NCBI GenBank assembly: GCA_003049485.1
Contig: PYST01000013.1
Span: forward strand, 1-64,000
Direction: 5' to 3'
Origin: Ophioceras dolichostomum
Lineage: Eukaryota; Ascomycota; Sordariomycetes; Magnaporthales; Ophioceraceae
Length of the DNA: 64,000 nucleotides
In this document: positions 10,472 through 22,791 of the stretch, one piece after another
Layout of the letters: each line of letters starts with the position of its first letter
How positions within the stretch are numbered: the stretch's first letter is position 1
The notes under the pieces: generated by a model
Databases searched by the model: none
Told to the model about the DNA's origin: nothing
What the model saw: only the letters and a program-made list of their open reading frames with translations
Made by a program: the position numbers and the translations under genes

Positions 10472-12355
10472 TCACTTGGCAAAGTGGATGCTCTTGATAT
10501 TGCAGTACGACAGGAGACCAAGCTGGCCCATCTCCCCTCCGAAGCCGCTGCTCTTGTGTCCTCCCATCCATGCAGCAGGGTTTGGTTGCTCGGGCATCTT
10601 CAGGTGCAAGTCAGCAAAACGCGTTGTTAAACGCCCAGCAGTCTGTCCTTTCCAATAACACGGGGAAATTGTCTGACTACGAGTAGGTAGGTAGGTAGGC
10701 ACTTACGTTAATCCAGACCGAGCCAGCCTCCAGCCGGCGAGCGATGCTCTCAGCCCGAGCAACGTCCTTGGAGTACACCGTGGCTCCGAGCCCTGCATTG
10801 TTGAGATTCGCGCGCTTGATCACCTCGTCCTCAGTAGACCACTTCAGGATGGGGATGATAGGGCCTGCATGCATGAAAGAAGACATCAAAAGGGGGGAGA
10901 CGTCAGCTAGGGATCAAACGCACACCGAATGTGGTGAAAATGAGAGGGCCAAAAGAGACACACCAAACTGCTCCTCCTGAACAAGCAGAGAACTCTCCGG
11001 CGGCTCAGCCACGACCGTGGGCGACACCCAGAACCCCTTCCCCTCATGGGCCTCCCCGCCCGCGAGGATCCTGCCCCCACTCCTCTTCGCGTCCTCGACG
11101 TAGCTCCTCACGATATCGAACTGCATCTTGTTCGACACGGGCCCAAACACGGTCGGCACCGACACCCCGTCCGCGTCGACGGCCGGCTCAAAAGTCCGCC
11201 TCGTCTCCTCAACGAACCTCTCCACGAACTCGTCGTAGATGCTCTCGTGCACATAAACCCTCTTCGTCGCGACGCACACCTGCCCCGCGTTGAAGAACGC
11301 GCCCCCCGCGGTCTGCGCCGCCACGACGGAGACGTCGACGTCCGGGCAGACGACGGCCGCGTCGTTGCCGCCCAGCTCGAGGGTCACCTTCTTCAAGGAG
11401 CGCGCGCACGACGCCATGACCCGCCTCCCCGTGGCGATCGAGCCCGTGAAGCTGATCTTGTCGATACCGTCGTGCTCCGTCATGAGACGGCCCAGGTCCG
11501 CGCCGCCGTTGAGGCACTGGAAGACGCCGGGAGGGAGGATGCCGACGCAGAGCTCACAAAACTTGAGGAGGCAGTAGGGCGTGAAGGGCGAGGGCTTGGA
11601 GATCACGCAGTTGCCCATCACGAGGGCGCCGACGACTTTGAGGCTGCTGAGGATCAACTGTGTTGTGCCGTCGTTTTTGTATCATTCCAATTTTTGTCAG
11701 CAGGGGAGGGCAGGGATTCTGCATTTTAGAAAAGACTTTCTCCTCTGGATAGTAGACAGGTAATGCGTATGTATGCTCACGGGGAAGTTCCAGGGAGAGA
11801 TTCCTCCGACCACTCCCACTGGCTGGTGCGTGGCCACGATCTTGATCTTCTCGTCCTCGTACTGCACCTCATCTTGCAAGGCGTTCTTGGAGTAGTAGAG
11901 GAACTGGTCGGCCGAGTTCTTGATCTCGATCATCGCCATGAGGTACTGTTCCGAAACCCCGAGAGAGCTGGCTGTCAGCAGGGCAGGTCCCTCCCTTCCA
12001 GCAGCACCACCGCGTGCCACACAACGACAGAGCCGGAGCCTTCCTTGTTAGACCTCACCGATTTCCCGGTCTCCTTCCTGATGATGTCGATCATCATCTC
12101 CGTGTTCGCGTTGAGCGTCTCTGCCATCTGGACCAGAAGCTTCTGCCTCTCGGCGAGCGTGGTGTTGGCCCATGACGGGAGGGCCTTGCGGGCTGCGGTC
12201 ACGGCCTGTTCCAGGTCATCGGCCGTGGCGACGGGGGCGTCCCAGAGAGACAGCTCCGTCCGCGGGTCTGTCACTTGGGCGGTCTGACTGGACCCACGGC
12301 GCTCGCCGTTGATGATGTTGAAGAACTCATACGTCGGGCCTTCGAGGCTGCCCAT
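10472..12355 (-). CDS. NAD(P)-dependent aldehyde dehydrogenase
   Basis: Five exons: 12355-12059, 11945-11781, 11657-10964, 10864-10707 and 10597-10472. They give 479 residues in consistent phase. ALDH landmarks in order are S-P-W-N-F-P followed by V-I-S-K-P-S (cofactor site), F-T-G-S-I-A-T-G, L-E-L-G-G-N-D-A with the general-base Glu, and N-A-G-Q-V-C with the catalytic Cys. F-G-P-I-I-P and G-G-H-K-S-S-G-F-G-G-E-M-G follow near the end. It oxidises aldehydes to acids; the substrate cannot be told from sequence. It is transcribed away from xanthine dehydrogenase, with 1.6 kb between the two starts. No targeting signal is evident (M-G-S-L-E start), suggesting a cytosolic enzyme. Confidence 0.93.
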
Positions 12356-13404
12356 GGTGTTTTCACGACTTCGCGATAGAACAAGCGAAAACGTGAGAGA
12401 GAAGCCAAAAGTAAAATCAGGCCAATGATTAGGCGACTTGGTGCTGTATTAGACTTGTTTTCTTTGGCAGGGAATAAGGCGAGGTACCATTTGCTAGGGC
12501 AGGTAGGTGTCTAAGACGCAGCGAAAAAGGCAGCTCTGATACCAAATGGGAAAAGCACGAAGACGATGCGAAGATATACTTTGGAGCTTGAGCTTCAAGC
12601 TCGTGGCGCGATGAGACCGATCTTAAGCCTGATCTCCCATGTAAGGGTCAGGCACAGGGCCTCGGGAGGATAGGGGGGAGGGGAAGCAGGGGGCAAGAGG
12701 GGGAAGGTCTCGTTCTGTTGGTAGGTCTTGCTGCCATCGCTGCGTTGCGATGCAATGGGATGCATTCAGGCAATGCGGGCGGCCTGATACCGATCCGTGT
12801 TCGGTTTCAAGAAGCCGCGCCGCTCACCCACTCCATGCAATTTGACATGCAGCATTTCCAATAAAGGACAAATAGAGGCCTTGGTCGAACCAATGGGCAT
12901 CTGATCCGGAATGCGAGAGTTTCTGTCCAAGTCGGAAACAAGGACAATGCTTCCTTGTAGAAGCCATGTCGTTGGCAGCGGACATCGAGTGATCAATCAT
13001 GCAACCTCCTGGCGAGGGCCAAGCTGCCAAACCAGGCCAAGATGGAGAGGGTACCTCGTGGGGAGTCTGGGGTAGCTTCCCTCTCCCGCACGGGAAGACG
13101 CCTCGCCTTCAAGGGACTTGGGGCAAGGCCTAGGGCCAAGACAAGGCCTGTACCAGGGCCAGATCGGCTGGCATCCTTGGACGAGCCGGTGAAGGATTTT
13201 CGACAGAGCAAGCAACCTTATTTCAACAGTAGGTAGGAAAAGATACTGAACATCCGACGACCATGCGTGATCGGGCGTTTCTGGGTTTGCTATCATCCCT
13301 TGTTCGCCTGACATGCCTGTAACCAACAGCAAGCAAATACCATGAGCAACCTAGAATTAGAGTGTGTCAAAACGCAGTCTGAAAATGTCGCTCAGACATG
13401 GACA

Positions 13405-13740
13405 GATAAAGTTTCTGAGACACCCCTGTCTTGGTCATGTGACAACAGATCGGAACTGATAAAAGCGAGCGGGGTAAGTTAGAACCAACCAGTTCTTAGG
13501 TAAGCCAGACAGACCCCGCAACCGGTGTGGATGACGGCATCGACCGATGAAGTCCGCCTGTCCTTGAACCCCTTTCGGCATCCGGCGATGGCCTCGTGAG
13601 GGATTCCCTCGAATGGGAGAATAGGGAATGTAGGAATAGAACGCCACTCCACACTAGCTGTTATCATTGCACATGACTTCCTTGTCATAGGCGTTAAGGT
13701 GCACGTCGCATTATCAACATGTAGGCATTATCTGAGATAA
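13405..13740. promoter_or_regulatory. Cluster of six GATA cores (candidate AreA/NIT2 sites) upstream of xanthine dehydrogenase
   Basis: GATAA occurs at 13405-13409, 13458-13462 and 13736-13740. Its complement TTATC occurs at 13661-13665, 13711-13715 and 13728-13732. In fungi, nitrogen-catabolic genes are activated by GATA factors (AreA/NIT2) through clustered sites, and purine use is a classic target. Binding is inferred, not shown. I found no match to the purine-specific UaY palindrome TCGG-N6-CCGA. Confidence 0.5.
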
Positions 13741-13852
13741 GACACTCACTCAAAACGATCACTGGCTCCTTGTTATTGAACGGTGGTTTTCTGACACATA
13801 TTAGTTCATCATCATCTTTTAAAACCATACCTCGCCTAAAGGTTCAATTTCC

Positions 13853-13858
13853 TATATA
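13853..13858 (+). promoter_or_regulatory. TATA-like element of xanthine dehydrogenase
   Basis: TATATA about 130 bases upstream of the start codon at 13987, a usual distance for a fungal core promoter when a 5' UTR is allowed for. Confidence 0.35.
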
Positions 13859-13986
13859 CCCTTTCTCGTACACCTTGGTTGTGTCTGCCATTATTCTCTT
13901 GCTGGGTTGGTGTTTCTTGCTGTTGGTGTTCAGAGACATAGCGGAGACTGAACTGGAGAAGTATTATCCCTGCCAGAGCAAAAGCA

Positions 13987-16900
13987 ATGGCTCCAATCGC
14001 CGTCTCTCCCGTACGGGACCCATTGGCCCCATTAAGGTCCCTCACGGCCTATTATGAAGACAGCATTTCCTTCTACCTCAACGGCACCAGAGTCGTCCTT
14101 GACGAAATCGACCCAGAGGCCACCTTGCTAGAGTATCTCAGGGGCATCGGGCTCACCGGCACAAAGCTGTAAGTTTCACTCAAGCCACCATCTCCAGGCA
14201 CAGGCAGAGTACACACAGAGGGCGTCACCGCCCTCCCTCGTGGGTTACACTCAGGCGGGACAAGGACCTGACCTAATGCCCACTTCCACATCGGGAAGCT
14301 CCGGCCTCCTCTTAGGGAACACTGCATGTGCTAAAATATGTCTGCTACAATTCGTCGACATAACACAGAGGCTGTGGGGAAGGCGGTTGTGGTGCTTGCA
14401 CCGTCGTCGTCGCCGCGTGGAATCCCACAACCAAGCAAATCTACCATGCAAGCGTCAATGCCTGCATAGCGCCTCTGGCCAGCATCGATGGCAAGCATAT
14501 TATCACTATCGAGGGTATTGGGACCTCAAAGCGGCCTCATCTGGCCCAGAAGCAGATTGCTGAGGGAAATGGAAGCCGTAAGTCGTCCTACCTGATATCT
14601 CTATCCAGAACGTGACTTTCCCTGGACATAGGACAAAACGGAAAGTGCTTATGCTAACGCGTCCCATTCTGTAACCAGAATGTGGCTTTTGCACACCTGG
14701 CATCGCGATGAGTAAGTACAAGAAGGGGAGATCTTGGATATATCTTCATATCACTTAACCTCTCAACCCCCCTAGAGGATCCGGCACCCAAGACTTATCT
14801 ATACCCAAAGATAATGCTGCGGACCTAACTAACTCAGCGCATGTGACTCTCTCTAGGCCTGTATGCCCTGCTCAGGAATAACTCCAGCCCTACTGAGCAT
14901 GATGTCGAAGAAGCCTTCGACGGGAATCTGTGCCGATGTACCGGCTACAGACCGATCCTAGACGCCGCGCAGGCCTTCAGCGTGAAGAAAGCAGCGGCGT
15001 CATGTGGCAACTCCACCACCAACGGAGGTTCCGGCTGCTGCATGGAGAACGGAGCTGGGTCGTCGGGAGGAGGAGGCTGTTGCAAGGACAACAAGTCATC
15101 CGAGGACCGGCCAACCAAGACATTCGCACCGCCAGACTTCATCAAGTACGACCCGGAGACGGAGCTCATCTTCCCGCCCGCGCTGAAGAAGCACGAGCTC
15201 AGGCCTCTCGCCTTCGGTAACAAAAGAAAACGCTGGTACCGGCCCGTGACGCTGGCGCAGCTCCTCGAGATCAAGACCGCCTACCCGAGCGCCAAGATCA
15301 TCGGCGGCAGCACCGAGACGCAGATCGAGATCAAGTTCAAGGCGCTGCAGTACCCGGTCTCCGTCTTCGTCGGCGACATCCCGGAGCTGCGGCAGTTCGC
15401 CTTCCACGACGACCACGTCGAGGTCGGCGGCAACGTGACGCTCACCGACCTCGAGGGCATCTGCCAGCAGGCCGTCGAGCGCTACGGCCCCGCCAGGGCC
15501 GCGGTGTTCCTCGCGATCCACAAGCAGCTCCGGTACTTCGCCGGCAGGCAGATCCGCAACGTGGGCACGCCCGCGGGAAACCTCGTGACAGCGTCGCCCA
15601 TCTCCGACCTGAATCCGGTCTTCGTCGCCTCGGACTCGGTGGTCGTGGCCAAGTCGCTCGAGGGCGGCGACGTCGAGATCCCCATGTCGCGGTTCTTCAA
15701 AGGCTACCGACGGACGGCCCTCGCAGCCGACGCCGTCCTCGCGTCGATCCGGATCCCGCTCGCGCGGGGGGAGAAGGGCGGCGGCGGCGAGTACTTCCAG
15801 GCCTACAAGCAGGCCAAGCGCAAGGACGACGACATCGCCATCGTCACGGCCGCGATGAAGCTCCGGCTGGACCCGGAGAGCGGCATCGTCGAGGCGTGCA
15901 ACCTCGTCTACGGAGGCATGGCGGCGTGGACACTGGCGGCGAAGGAGGCGGGAGAGTTCCTCGTCGGCAAAAAGTTCGCCGAGCTGGAGACGCTCGAAGG
16001 CGCGATGAGCGCCCTGGAGCGAGACTTCAACCTGCCGTTCGGCGTCCCCGGAGGCATGGCGTCGTACCGCAAATCCCTCGCCCTGGGGTTCTTCTACCGC
16101 TTCTACCACGACGTCATGGCCACGCTTGGTTCTACTGACCAGAAGAAGGAGGGCCACTTCGACCACGAGGCCTCCGCGGAGCTCGACCGGGGCATCTCGT
16201 TCGGCTCCGTCGATCGCGACTCAACGTCCGCGTACAAGCAGGAGGTGGTCGGCAAGACGAACCCGCACGTGGCGGCGCTGAAGCAGACCACGGGCGAGGC
16301 GCAGTACACAGACGACATCCCTCCCCTCGCCAACGAGCTGCACGGCTGCCTCGTCCTCTCCACCAAGGCGCACGCCCGCATCAAGTCCATCGACTTCTCC
16401 CCTGCGCTCGCGCTCCCGGGGGTGGTGAACTACGTCGACAGGCACGACCTCGCCCGCCCGGAGCTCAACCGCTGGGGCGCCCCGCACTTCGAGGAGGTCT
16501 TCTTCGCCGAGGACGAGGTCTTCTCGACGGGCCAGCCCATCGCCCTCGTCATGGCCACCACCGCGGCGAGGGCCGCCGAGGCCGCCCGGCTCGTCAGAGT
16601 CGAGTACGAGGAGCTCCCGGCCGTCTTCACCATCGAGGAGGCCATCGAGAAGGATAGCTTCTTCAAGTTCTTCCGCGAGATCAAGAAGGGCGACGCGGCG
16701 GGCGTGTTCGAGAAGTGCGACCACGTCTTCACGGGCACGGCGCGCATGGGCGGACAGGAGCACTTTTACCTGGAGACCAACGCTTGTCTGGTGGTGCCGA
16801 AGCCTGAGGATGGAGAGATGGAGATCTTCGCCAGCACGCAGAATGCCAACGAAGCGTATGTTCTCAGAAGATACTGACTTCTTCCCGATTCTTTTCCCCA

Positions 16901-18761
16901 TCATTACCTACACAAATCTGCGTCAACTACACGATGACGTCCACTAACTGAATATCCCCTCCCCACCTTTTTCAGCCAAGAATACGCCTCCCGCGTGTGC
17001 GACGTCCAGCTCAACAAGGTCGTCGTCCGCGTGAAGCGGCTCGGCGGCGGCTTCGGCGGCAAAGAGACGCGGGCCGTGCAGCTGTCCTCGATCCTCGCCC
17101 TGGGAGCCAAGAAGACGCGGCGGCCGGTCCGCTGCATGCTCACGCGCGAGGAGGACATGCTCGTGTCTGGCCAGCGGCACCCGTTCCTGGCCCGGTGGAA
17201 GGTCGGCGTCAACTCGGACGGCAAGCTGCAGGCGCTCGACCTCTCCGTGTTCAGCAACGGCGGCTGGTCGTGGGACCTCAGCCCGGCCGTGTGCGAGCGC
17301 GCCATGACGCACAGCGACGGCTGCTACCGCATCCCCAACGTGCACGTGCGCGGCCGCATCTGCCGGACCAACACCATGTCCAACACGGCCTTCAGGGGGT
17401 TCGGCGGGCCCCAGGGCAACTTCATCGCAGAGACCTACATGTCCGAGGTCGCCGACCGGCTCGGCCTGCCCGTCGAGCAGCTGCGCGCCATCAACATGTA
17501 CAAGCCCCTCGAGACGACGCACTTCAACCAGGCCCTCGTCGACTGGCACGTGCCGCTCATGTACCAGCAGGTGCAGGACGAGTGCGGCTACGCGGCCCGC
17601 CGCGCGGCCGCCGAGGCCTTCAACGCCTCGCACCGCTGGCGCAAGCGGGGGCTCGCGCTGATCCCGACCAAATTCGGCATATCGTTCACGGCGCTCTGGC
17701 TCAACCAGGCCGGCGCGCTCGTGCACATCTACCACGACGGCTCCGTGCTCGTCGCGCACGGCGGCACCGAGATGGGGCAAGGGCTGCACACCAAGATGTG
17801 CATGGTCGCCGCGCAGGCCCTGGGCGTGCCGCTCGAGGACGTCTTCATCTCCGAGACGGCCACCAACACCGTCGCCAACGCCTCGCCCACCGCCGCGTCC
17901 GCCTCCTCGGACCTGAACGGCTACGCCGTCGCCGACGCGTGCGAGCAGCTCAACGCCCGCCTGGCGCCCTACCGCGCCAAGCTCCTCGCCAAGAATAAGG
18001 GGGTGAAACCAACGATGCACCAGCTCGCCGAGGCGGCCTACTTCGACCGCGTCAACCTCTCCGCCCAGGGCTTCTACAAGACGCCCGAGATCGGCTACAC
18101 GTGGGGCGCCAACGCCGGCAAGATGTTCTTCTACTTCACGCAAGGGGTAGCCGCCGCGGAAGTAGAAATCGACACCCTGACGGGCACCTGGACGTGCCTG
18201 CGCGCGGACGTCAAGATGGACGTCGGCCGGTCCATCAACCCGGCCATCGACTACGGGCAGATCCAGGGCGCGTTCGTGCAGGGGATGGGCCTGTTCACGA
18301 CGGAGGAGTCGCTGTGGCTGCGGGGAGGTCCGCAGGCCGGCACGCTGTTCACCAGGGGACCCGGCACGTACAAGATACCCGGGTTCAGGGACATACCGCA
18401 GGAGTTCAACGTCTCGCTGCTCAAGGACGTCGAGTGGAAGGAGCTGAGGACCATACAGCGCAGCAGGGGCGTGGGCGAGCCGCCGCTGTTCATGGGCAGC
18501 GTGGTGTTCTTCGCGATCCGCGATGCGCTTAAGGCTGCGAGGGCGCAGTATGGTGTTGTGGCCAAGGTCGTGGCCAAGGTCGTGGCCAAGGGTCGCGACG
18601 AGGTCGTTGAAGGGGAGAAGGATGATGACGACGATGGGCTGTTGAGGCTGGAGAGTCCCGCTACGCCTGAGCGTATCAGGTTGGCGTGCGTTGATCCTAT
18701 CATGGAGCGGTCGAGGGTTGTGCCCAAAGAGGGAGAGAAGAGCTTTTTCATTGCAATCTAG
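13987..18761 (+). CDS. hxA: Xanthine dehydrogenase / purine hydroxylase
   Basis: Five exons: 13987-14168, 14369-14577, 14679-14711, 14857-16855 and 16976-18761. They give 1402 residues, the normal family length. The plant-type [2Fe-2S] domain has C-G-E-G-G-C-G-A-C (about 62-70); the second cluster has Q-C-G-F-C-T-P-G and C-R-C-T-G-Y-R-P. The FAD domain has A-K-I-I-G-G-S-T-E-T-Q. The molybdopterin domain has G-G-G-F-G-G-K-E (about 830), F-R-G-F-G-G-P-Q (about 946) and the catalytic Glu in R-G-V-G-E-P-P (about 1308). It oxidises hypoxanthine to xanthine and urate in purine catabolism, probably in the cytosol. The linker after the iron-sulphur domain holds a Gly/Cys-rich insert. The 33-base third exon carries the second cluster's first two cysteines. 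GATA sites upstream fit nitrogen control. Confidence 0.95.
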
Positions 18762-19045
18762 GTTGGTGCTACATCAGCTATGTAGGTCAGGAGTTCTCTC
18801 GCACAATGCTTTGAATCTACAGTCTGGATTTTCCCTCGCTCTCTCCTCGCATCTTCCAGATATGTTCCGTCATCCATGCATGGTAGGAAAATTACCAGGC
18901 CAACCAGCTTAACGGCAGCGAGAAAAGCAGCTCAAATAGCAACACCTTGTCAAATCTCCTCTCCCGTCCTTCCTCTACCACTGGAACATCCGCATTCTTC
19001 GCTGTCAAGCAACGGCACGCCTGATGTAGCTACCTGATACACAAC

Positions 19046-22000
19046 CTATTTGTACCCCAGCTTGAGCTTGGAGTAGTTCTTCTGCATCGATTCGACCAGG
19101 CTCTCCCCATCATCGCAGTAACGAGCAAGCCGCATCGCCGTCTGTGCCCACATCCGCGTAGGCTTGTCTTCCCCGTGGCCGAAGCAGTCGATGGCGTGGT
19201 TGAAAGCCGTGACCGCCATCCAATTCACCTCTTCGCTCGGCCAGGCTGATGATTCGGTCTGTCGTAGATGAAACCGTCCATCAAAGGAGTATATACGCTG
19301 GTCAGCAAGGTACGAATGTATGGACTTGGTCAAGACGATGAAACCCGAACCCAAGAAGAGAAAGAAAAATTCAGTGACATTAGGGTTCGAACCGGGGGCT
19401 CGCGTCACGGAATGGGGAAGATGGAAGATGTGAACTAACGTCCGCGGCCTCACTCGCCATCTGGCAAGCCTCCTCGAGCAACCCAAACGCTAGCGTAGCG
19501 TCCATAGCCAACGTAGCTTGGAAGAGACACCGCATATACTTGGCGAGCTTGACAGCGTCGAAGCTGTCCAGCCCGGAAAGCTCGTTGACTATCAGACGCA
19601 TGGTGGAGTAGAACTCTGGCGAAGGAAAGCAAGGCTGTCTGTCAGTGATCAAAGCTCGTTGTCATCGTCGTCCTTCATGATATGCCATGCCATGCCACAC
19701 AAACAAACACATCCGCGCGTTGGCCGCTCCACGTCTGGTCTGAGGGTCTGGGCTCAGGGAACTTCCTCACTCACCTTGCGGCGGAACCTGCGCCCGCAGA
19801 AGACAGTCCCCCATGCACTGGAACGTCCTCTCGTTCTCGCAAACCGCCGCCCTCCGCACCACCTCGCCTAGCTGTCCCCACAGCCGCAGGTGCGTCGCGG
19901 CCTCGAAGTCGAACACCAGGAGGACCGACAGCTTCTTGAGCAGATTGGAAAACAGCGACCTGTCCGACCTGTCCAGCTTCGCCTTGCAGTCCATGGCCCC
20001 CTCCTCAAATGCGGCCACGTGTCTGCGCAGCGCCATGTAGTCCTGCAGCTGGGACTCGACCCTGTCTGACTTGCGCGCTAGCGCCGTGAGGGCTGACGCG
20101 CTGAGGTAGTGGCAGAACGCCCTGCGGAGCGTCAGGTCTCCGGCCAGGGTGGAGGTGGCGTCCCGGGGGAGATTGGCGATGATGGCGATGCAGTTGTCGA
20201 GGAGCCGGACCACGGAACGGGGATCCCACTCGCCTGAGTTCTTGACGCCGAGGTTGTACGCGTTGCGGCAGAACCACTCTAGCTCTGTCGCGTTGAAGAG
20301 CTTGTTCCCTTGAGAGTCTGTGGGATTTTGCTCGATGGCAGTTGCAGCTGCGTAGAGTGAGGTTAAGGTCAGTATGTGGGCAGTTTACTCTAGAGCGGTT
20401 CACTGTTTGTCCGTCCTTAACATTATAGCTAGAAGAATCGAAAAGTCCATCATACCTGTATCAAATACATTGCAAATGTCCTCGACAATAGGCTGTATCT
20501 CTGCCGAGCCACTCTTCATCCTCAATTTCCTGTCCAGCAACCGGATGGTACATCTGTACAGCGCCGGAATTCGAATCGTGCTTGTGTTTTTGTAGTTGTG
20601 CTTCTGCATCAGCACCTTCATTGCGTCGATGATGAAGTCCAGGTGGCCGGCTCTCTGGGCATCCAGAACACAAGCGTAGAGGAGGTTCCCGTTCTCAGCA
20701 GTGCCGCTGATGATCTCCAAGCACTCTGACGCGAGTTCTCGATCCTGGCTCCGCACCGCGACTTTGTACGCCAGGTATCTCGTCATTGAGTCTTTCTGCG
20801 TCTGGTCGGACATGCCATGAAAGACGGATAGGGCAGCGGGCAGGTTGTTGAGTGAGATCTGACAGAGGAGCAGCTTTCTATTCACGTTCAGAGTTAAACA
20901 CCGGTTCCTACCTACGTGCACCAGGGGCCTCAGGTCAGGAGGGTGCTTGGGGACTCACCTCTCGATCTTGGCCAGGTTGAGCGGCCCGGAGTTCTGGAAG
21001 ACCGGCAAGAGAGCAAGATGACACCAACCCATTGCCAGGTCATACTTCCCCTGGTTGTAGCTGGTATCCAATATCTTCCAGATGAGCTTGAGAGTGTGTC
21101 AGAGGAAAGGACAGAGAGTCCGCACCGAGCAGCACTAAGGAAGGACCTATCAGAGAAAAGGCTGGCTCACTCACCGCTTGGGCCGAGACAGCCGCTTTTG
21201 CGCTCAGCGGTTTTTGAAACCCGCCGAACGCCTCCTGTGTCTCATTGACGTTCTCGATCGAGTCCCGGTGCTTCGAAGCCATCCACACCCGCTCAATGAC
21301 AAGTTTCTCGTACCATCCCGGGTTCTGAAGATAGAGCCGGTTGGTCTGCAAGCTGGTCAGGAACTCGTCTGCGATTCTGATTCCCAAGCCGGGACTCTTC
21401 TCGTGGAGTTTGCGGAGGTGGTGGTCCAGCAGCTTGAAGTTCACGTTCGACATATCGGTTTTGTTAAATTTCTCGATCATCTGTCGAAGGACGCTGGCGT
21501 AGCTGTCCGAGTCAAACACCTCCGCGGGCGATCGGTTGAGCAGGTCGAGATGCAAGATGAGGATGAACATCATTTCCCCTCCGACTAGTGTCTCCACATG
21601 GGCGACGGCGCTCTGTGCCTTTTCGAAGGCAGCAGTCTCTCCAAGGGCAAGGAGTGCCTTGACGCGGATTTGCAAAATCGATAGCTTGAGTTCCTTGCCG
21701 ACGGGGGACAGGCTGTTGAACTCGCGGGCTTCCAGGGCACTATTGCTCCTATCCAACCATTCGACCGCATGGCGGATATCCTTCTTGTCCTCGAAAAGAT
21801 GCTTCCCGATCATGAATAGAACCTCGGCGAGGCTCTCGGTCGATCCTGGGTCGATGCATGCCAGCAGCTCCTCTGCTTGAGGGAAGAGCTCTCTGGCTAC
21901 GTCGAGTCGGTCCTCTTTCCAGGCCTGCTTGAAGTTAACAAGAAATGCAGGAGAGGAGTCAACAACGGTCGGCAGCTAAGACACTTACCAGAGCCAGCCG

Positions 22001-22791
22001 CAGGGACAGGTATTCTGATCGAAGGCGGTCACTCCCTTTCGCTGTCGCGTTTGCGTGATGTCCATGTAACAAACCGTCGGGAATCGTTTGCTTCTCCTTG
22101 GGTGGACAGTACTGTCCTGCCAGGGCCATTGCCACTTGCGCAAGATCTAGATCATTGCCATCTAATCAAAGCGTCAGTAGTCTTCCAACCAGCCAGCAGC
22201 TGGTGAGAGACTTATTTTCGAGCCGGGAGAGTTATTGTGCTTTTATTATTCTTACCAATGCACGACTTCGCAGCCCTGAGAGCAATCTTCATGAGGTGAG
22301 CAACGCCCTCCCAGTCTAGGGCCTCGGTCCATTGCGTTAGGTGGAAGATCTGGCAGGCGATGACACGGCCGCAACGAACAAGGGATGGTATCGATGAGGT
22401 GGAATCGGTGCTTCTGCCGGCGTCGTTGCCGTCCCCCGCGCACTCCCTTCCGAGCTGCGTGCACTGATTCCACAGGTTCGTGCCCAGCGTGTCCAGGCTA
22501 CTGTCACCACCAAGTTCAGACTGCTGCAGTTTGTGGATCATACTGATCTGCTTCCGAAGCTTGGCCCGCAGAGCCTCCGACGACTCTTTGGTTCTCTGGG
22601 CATCCTTGGAGAAGAATCGCCTCAGTTCGTTGACGAGGCCTGTTTTTTCGCGGTCAGTGGTTTCCAGGGCCTTAGTCCGAGAGAGGGTTTGTAGGATTGA
22701 AGACTACCACTTAGGGAGACCGACCTGTGATGCTAATCTTTAATTTCTTCCACTTCCTAGCCCGGCTGGCTGGTCCGGTTTCTGGAGGCAT
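19046..22791 (-). CDS. spo22: Meiosis protein SPO22/ZIP4-like (TPR repeats)
   Basis: Nine exons: 22791-22725, 22639-22256, 22161-21989, 21924-21175, 21086-20959, 20877-20456, 20347-19775, 19615-19440 and 19258-19046. They give about 961 residues with every phase consistent. The protein is almost wholly alpha-helical with TPR-like helix pairs. It resembles the SPO22/ZIP4 (human TEX11) family in length and in its central block (L-A-W-K-E-D-R-L-D-V-A-R) and end (W-M-A-V-T-A-F-N-H-A-I-D). SPO22/ZIP4 acts with ZMM proteins in crossover formation at the synaptonemal complex during meiosis. The last acceptor (before 19258) is chosen by branch-site distance; an alternative upstream acceptor would add about 15 residues. 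The first donor (GTCGGT) is slightly off consensus. Confidence 0.82.

Larger units (their letters stand above)
12356..13986. other. Divergent promoter region between aldehyde dehydrogenase and xanthine dehydrogenase
   Basis: About 1.6 kb without a supported gene; the small frames on both strands lack domains. The right-hand 600 bases carry a dense group of GATA cores and a TATATA element before the xanthine dehydrogenase start, annotated separately. Confidence 0.6.

Noticed and set aside
15096..16166. 356-codon minus-strand frame opposite xanthine dehydrogenase
   Set aside because: A GC-rich antisense shadow; the opposite strand encodes conserved FAD-domain motifs.
16944..18143. 399-codon minus-strand frame opposite xanthine dehydrogenase
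   Set aside because: Antisense shadow of the molybdopterin domain, biased in composition and without a domain.
19375..19405. GGTTCGAACC string resembling a tRNA T loop
   Set aside because: It lies inside an intron of the SPO22-like gene and flanking bases do not form a T stem.
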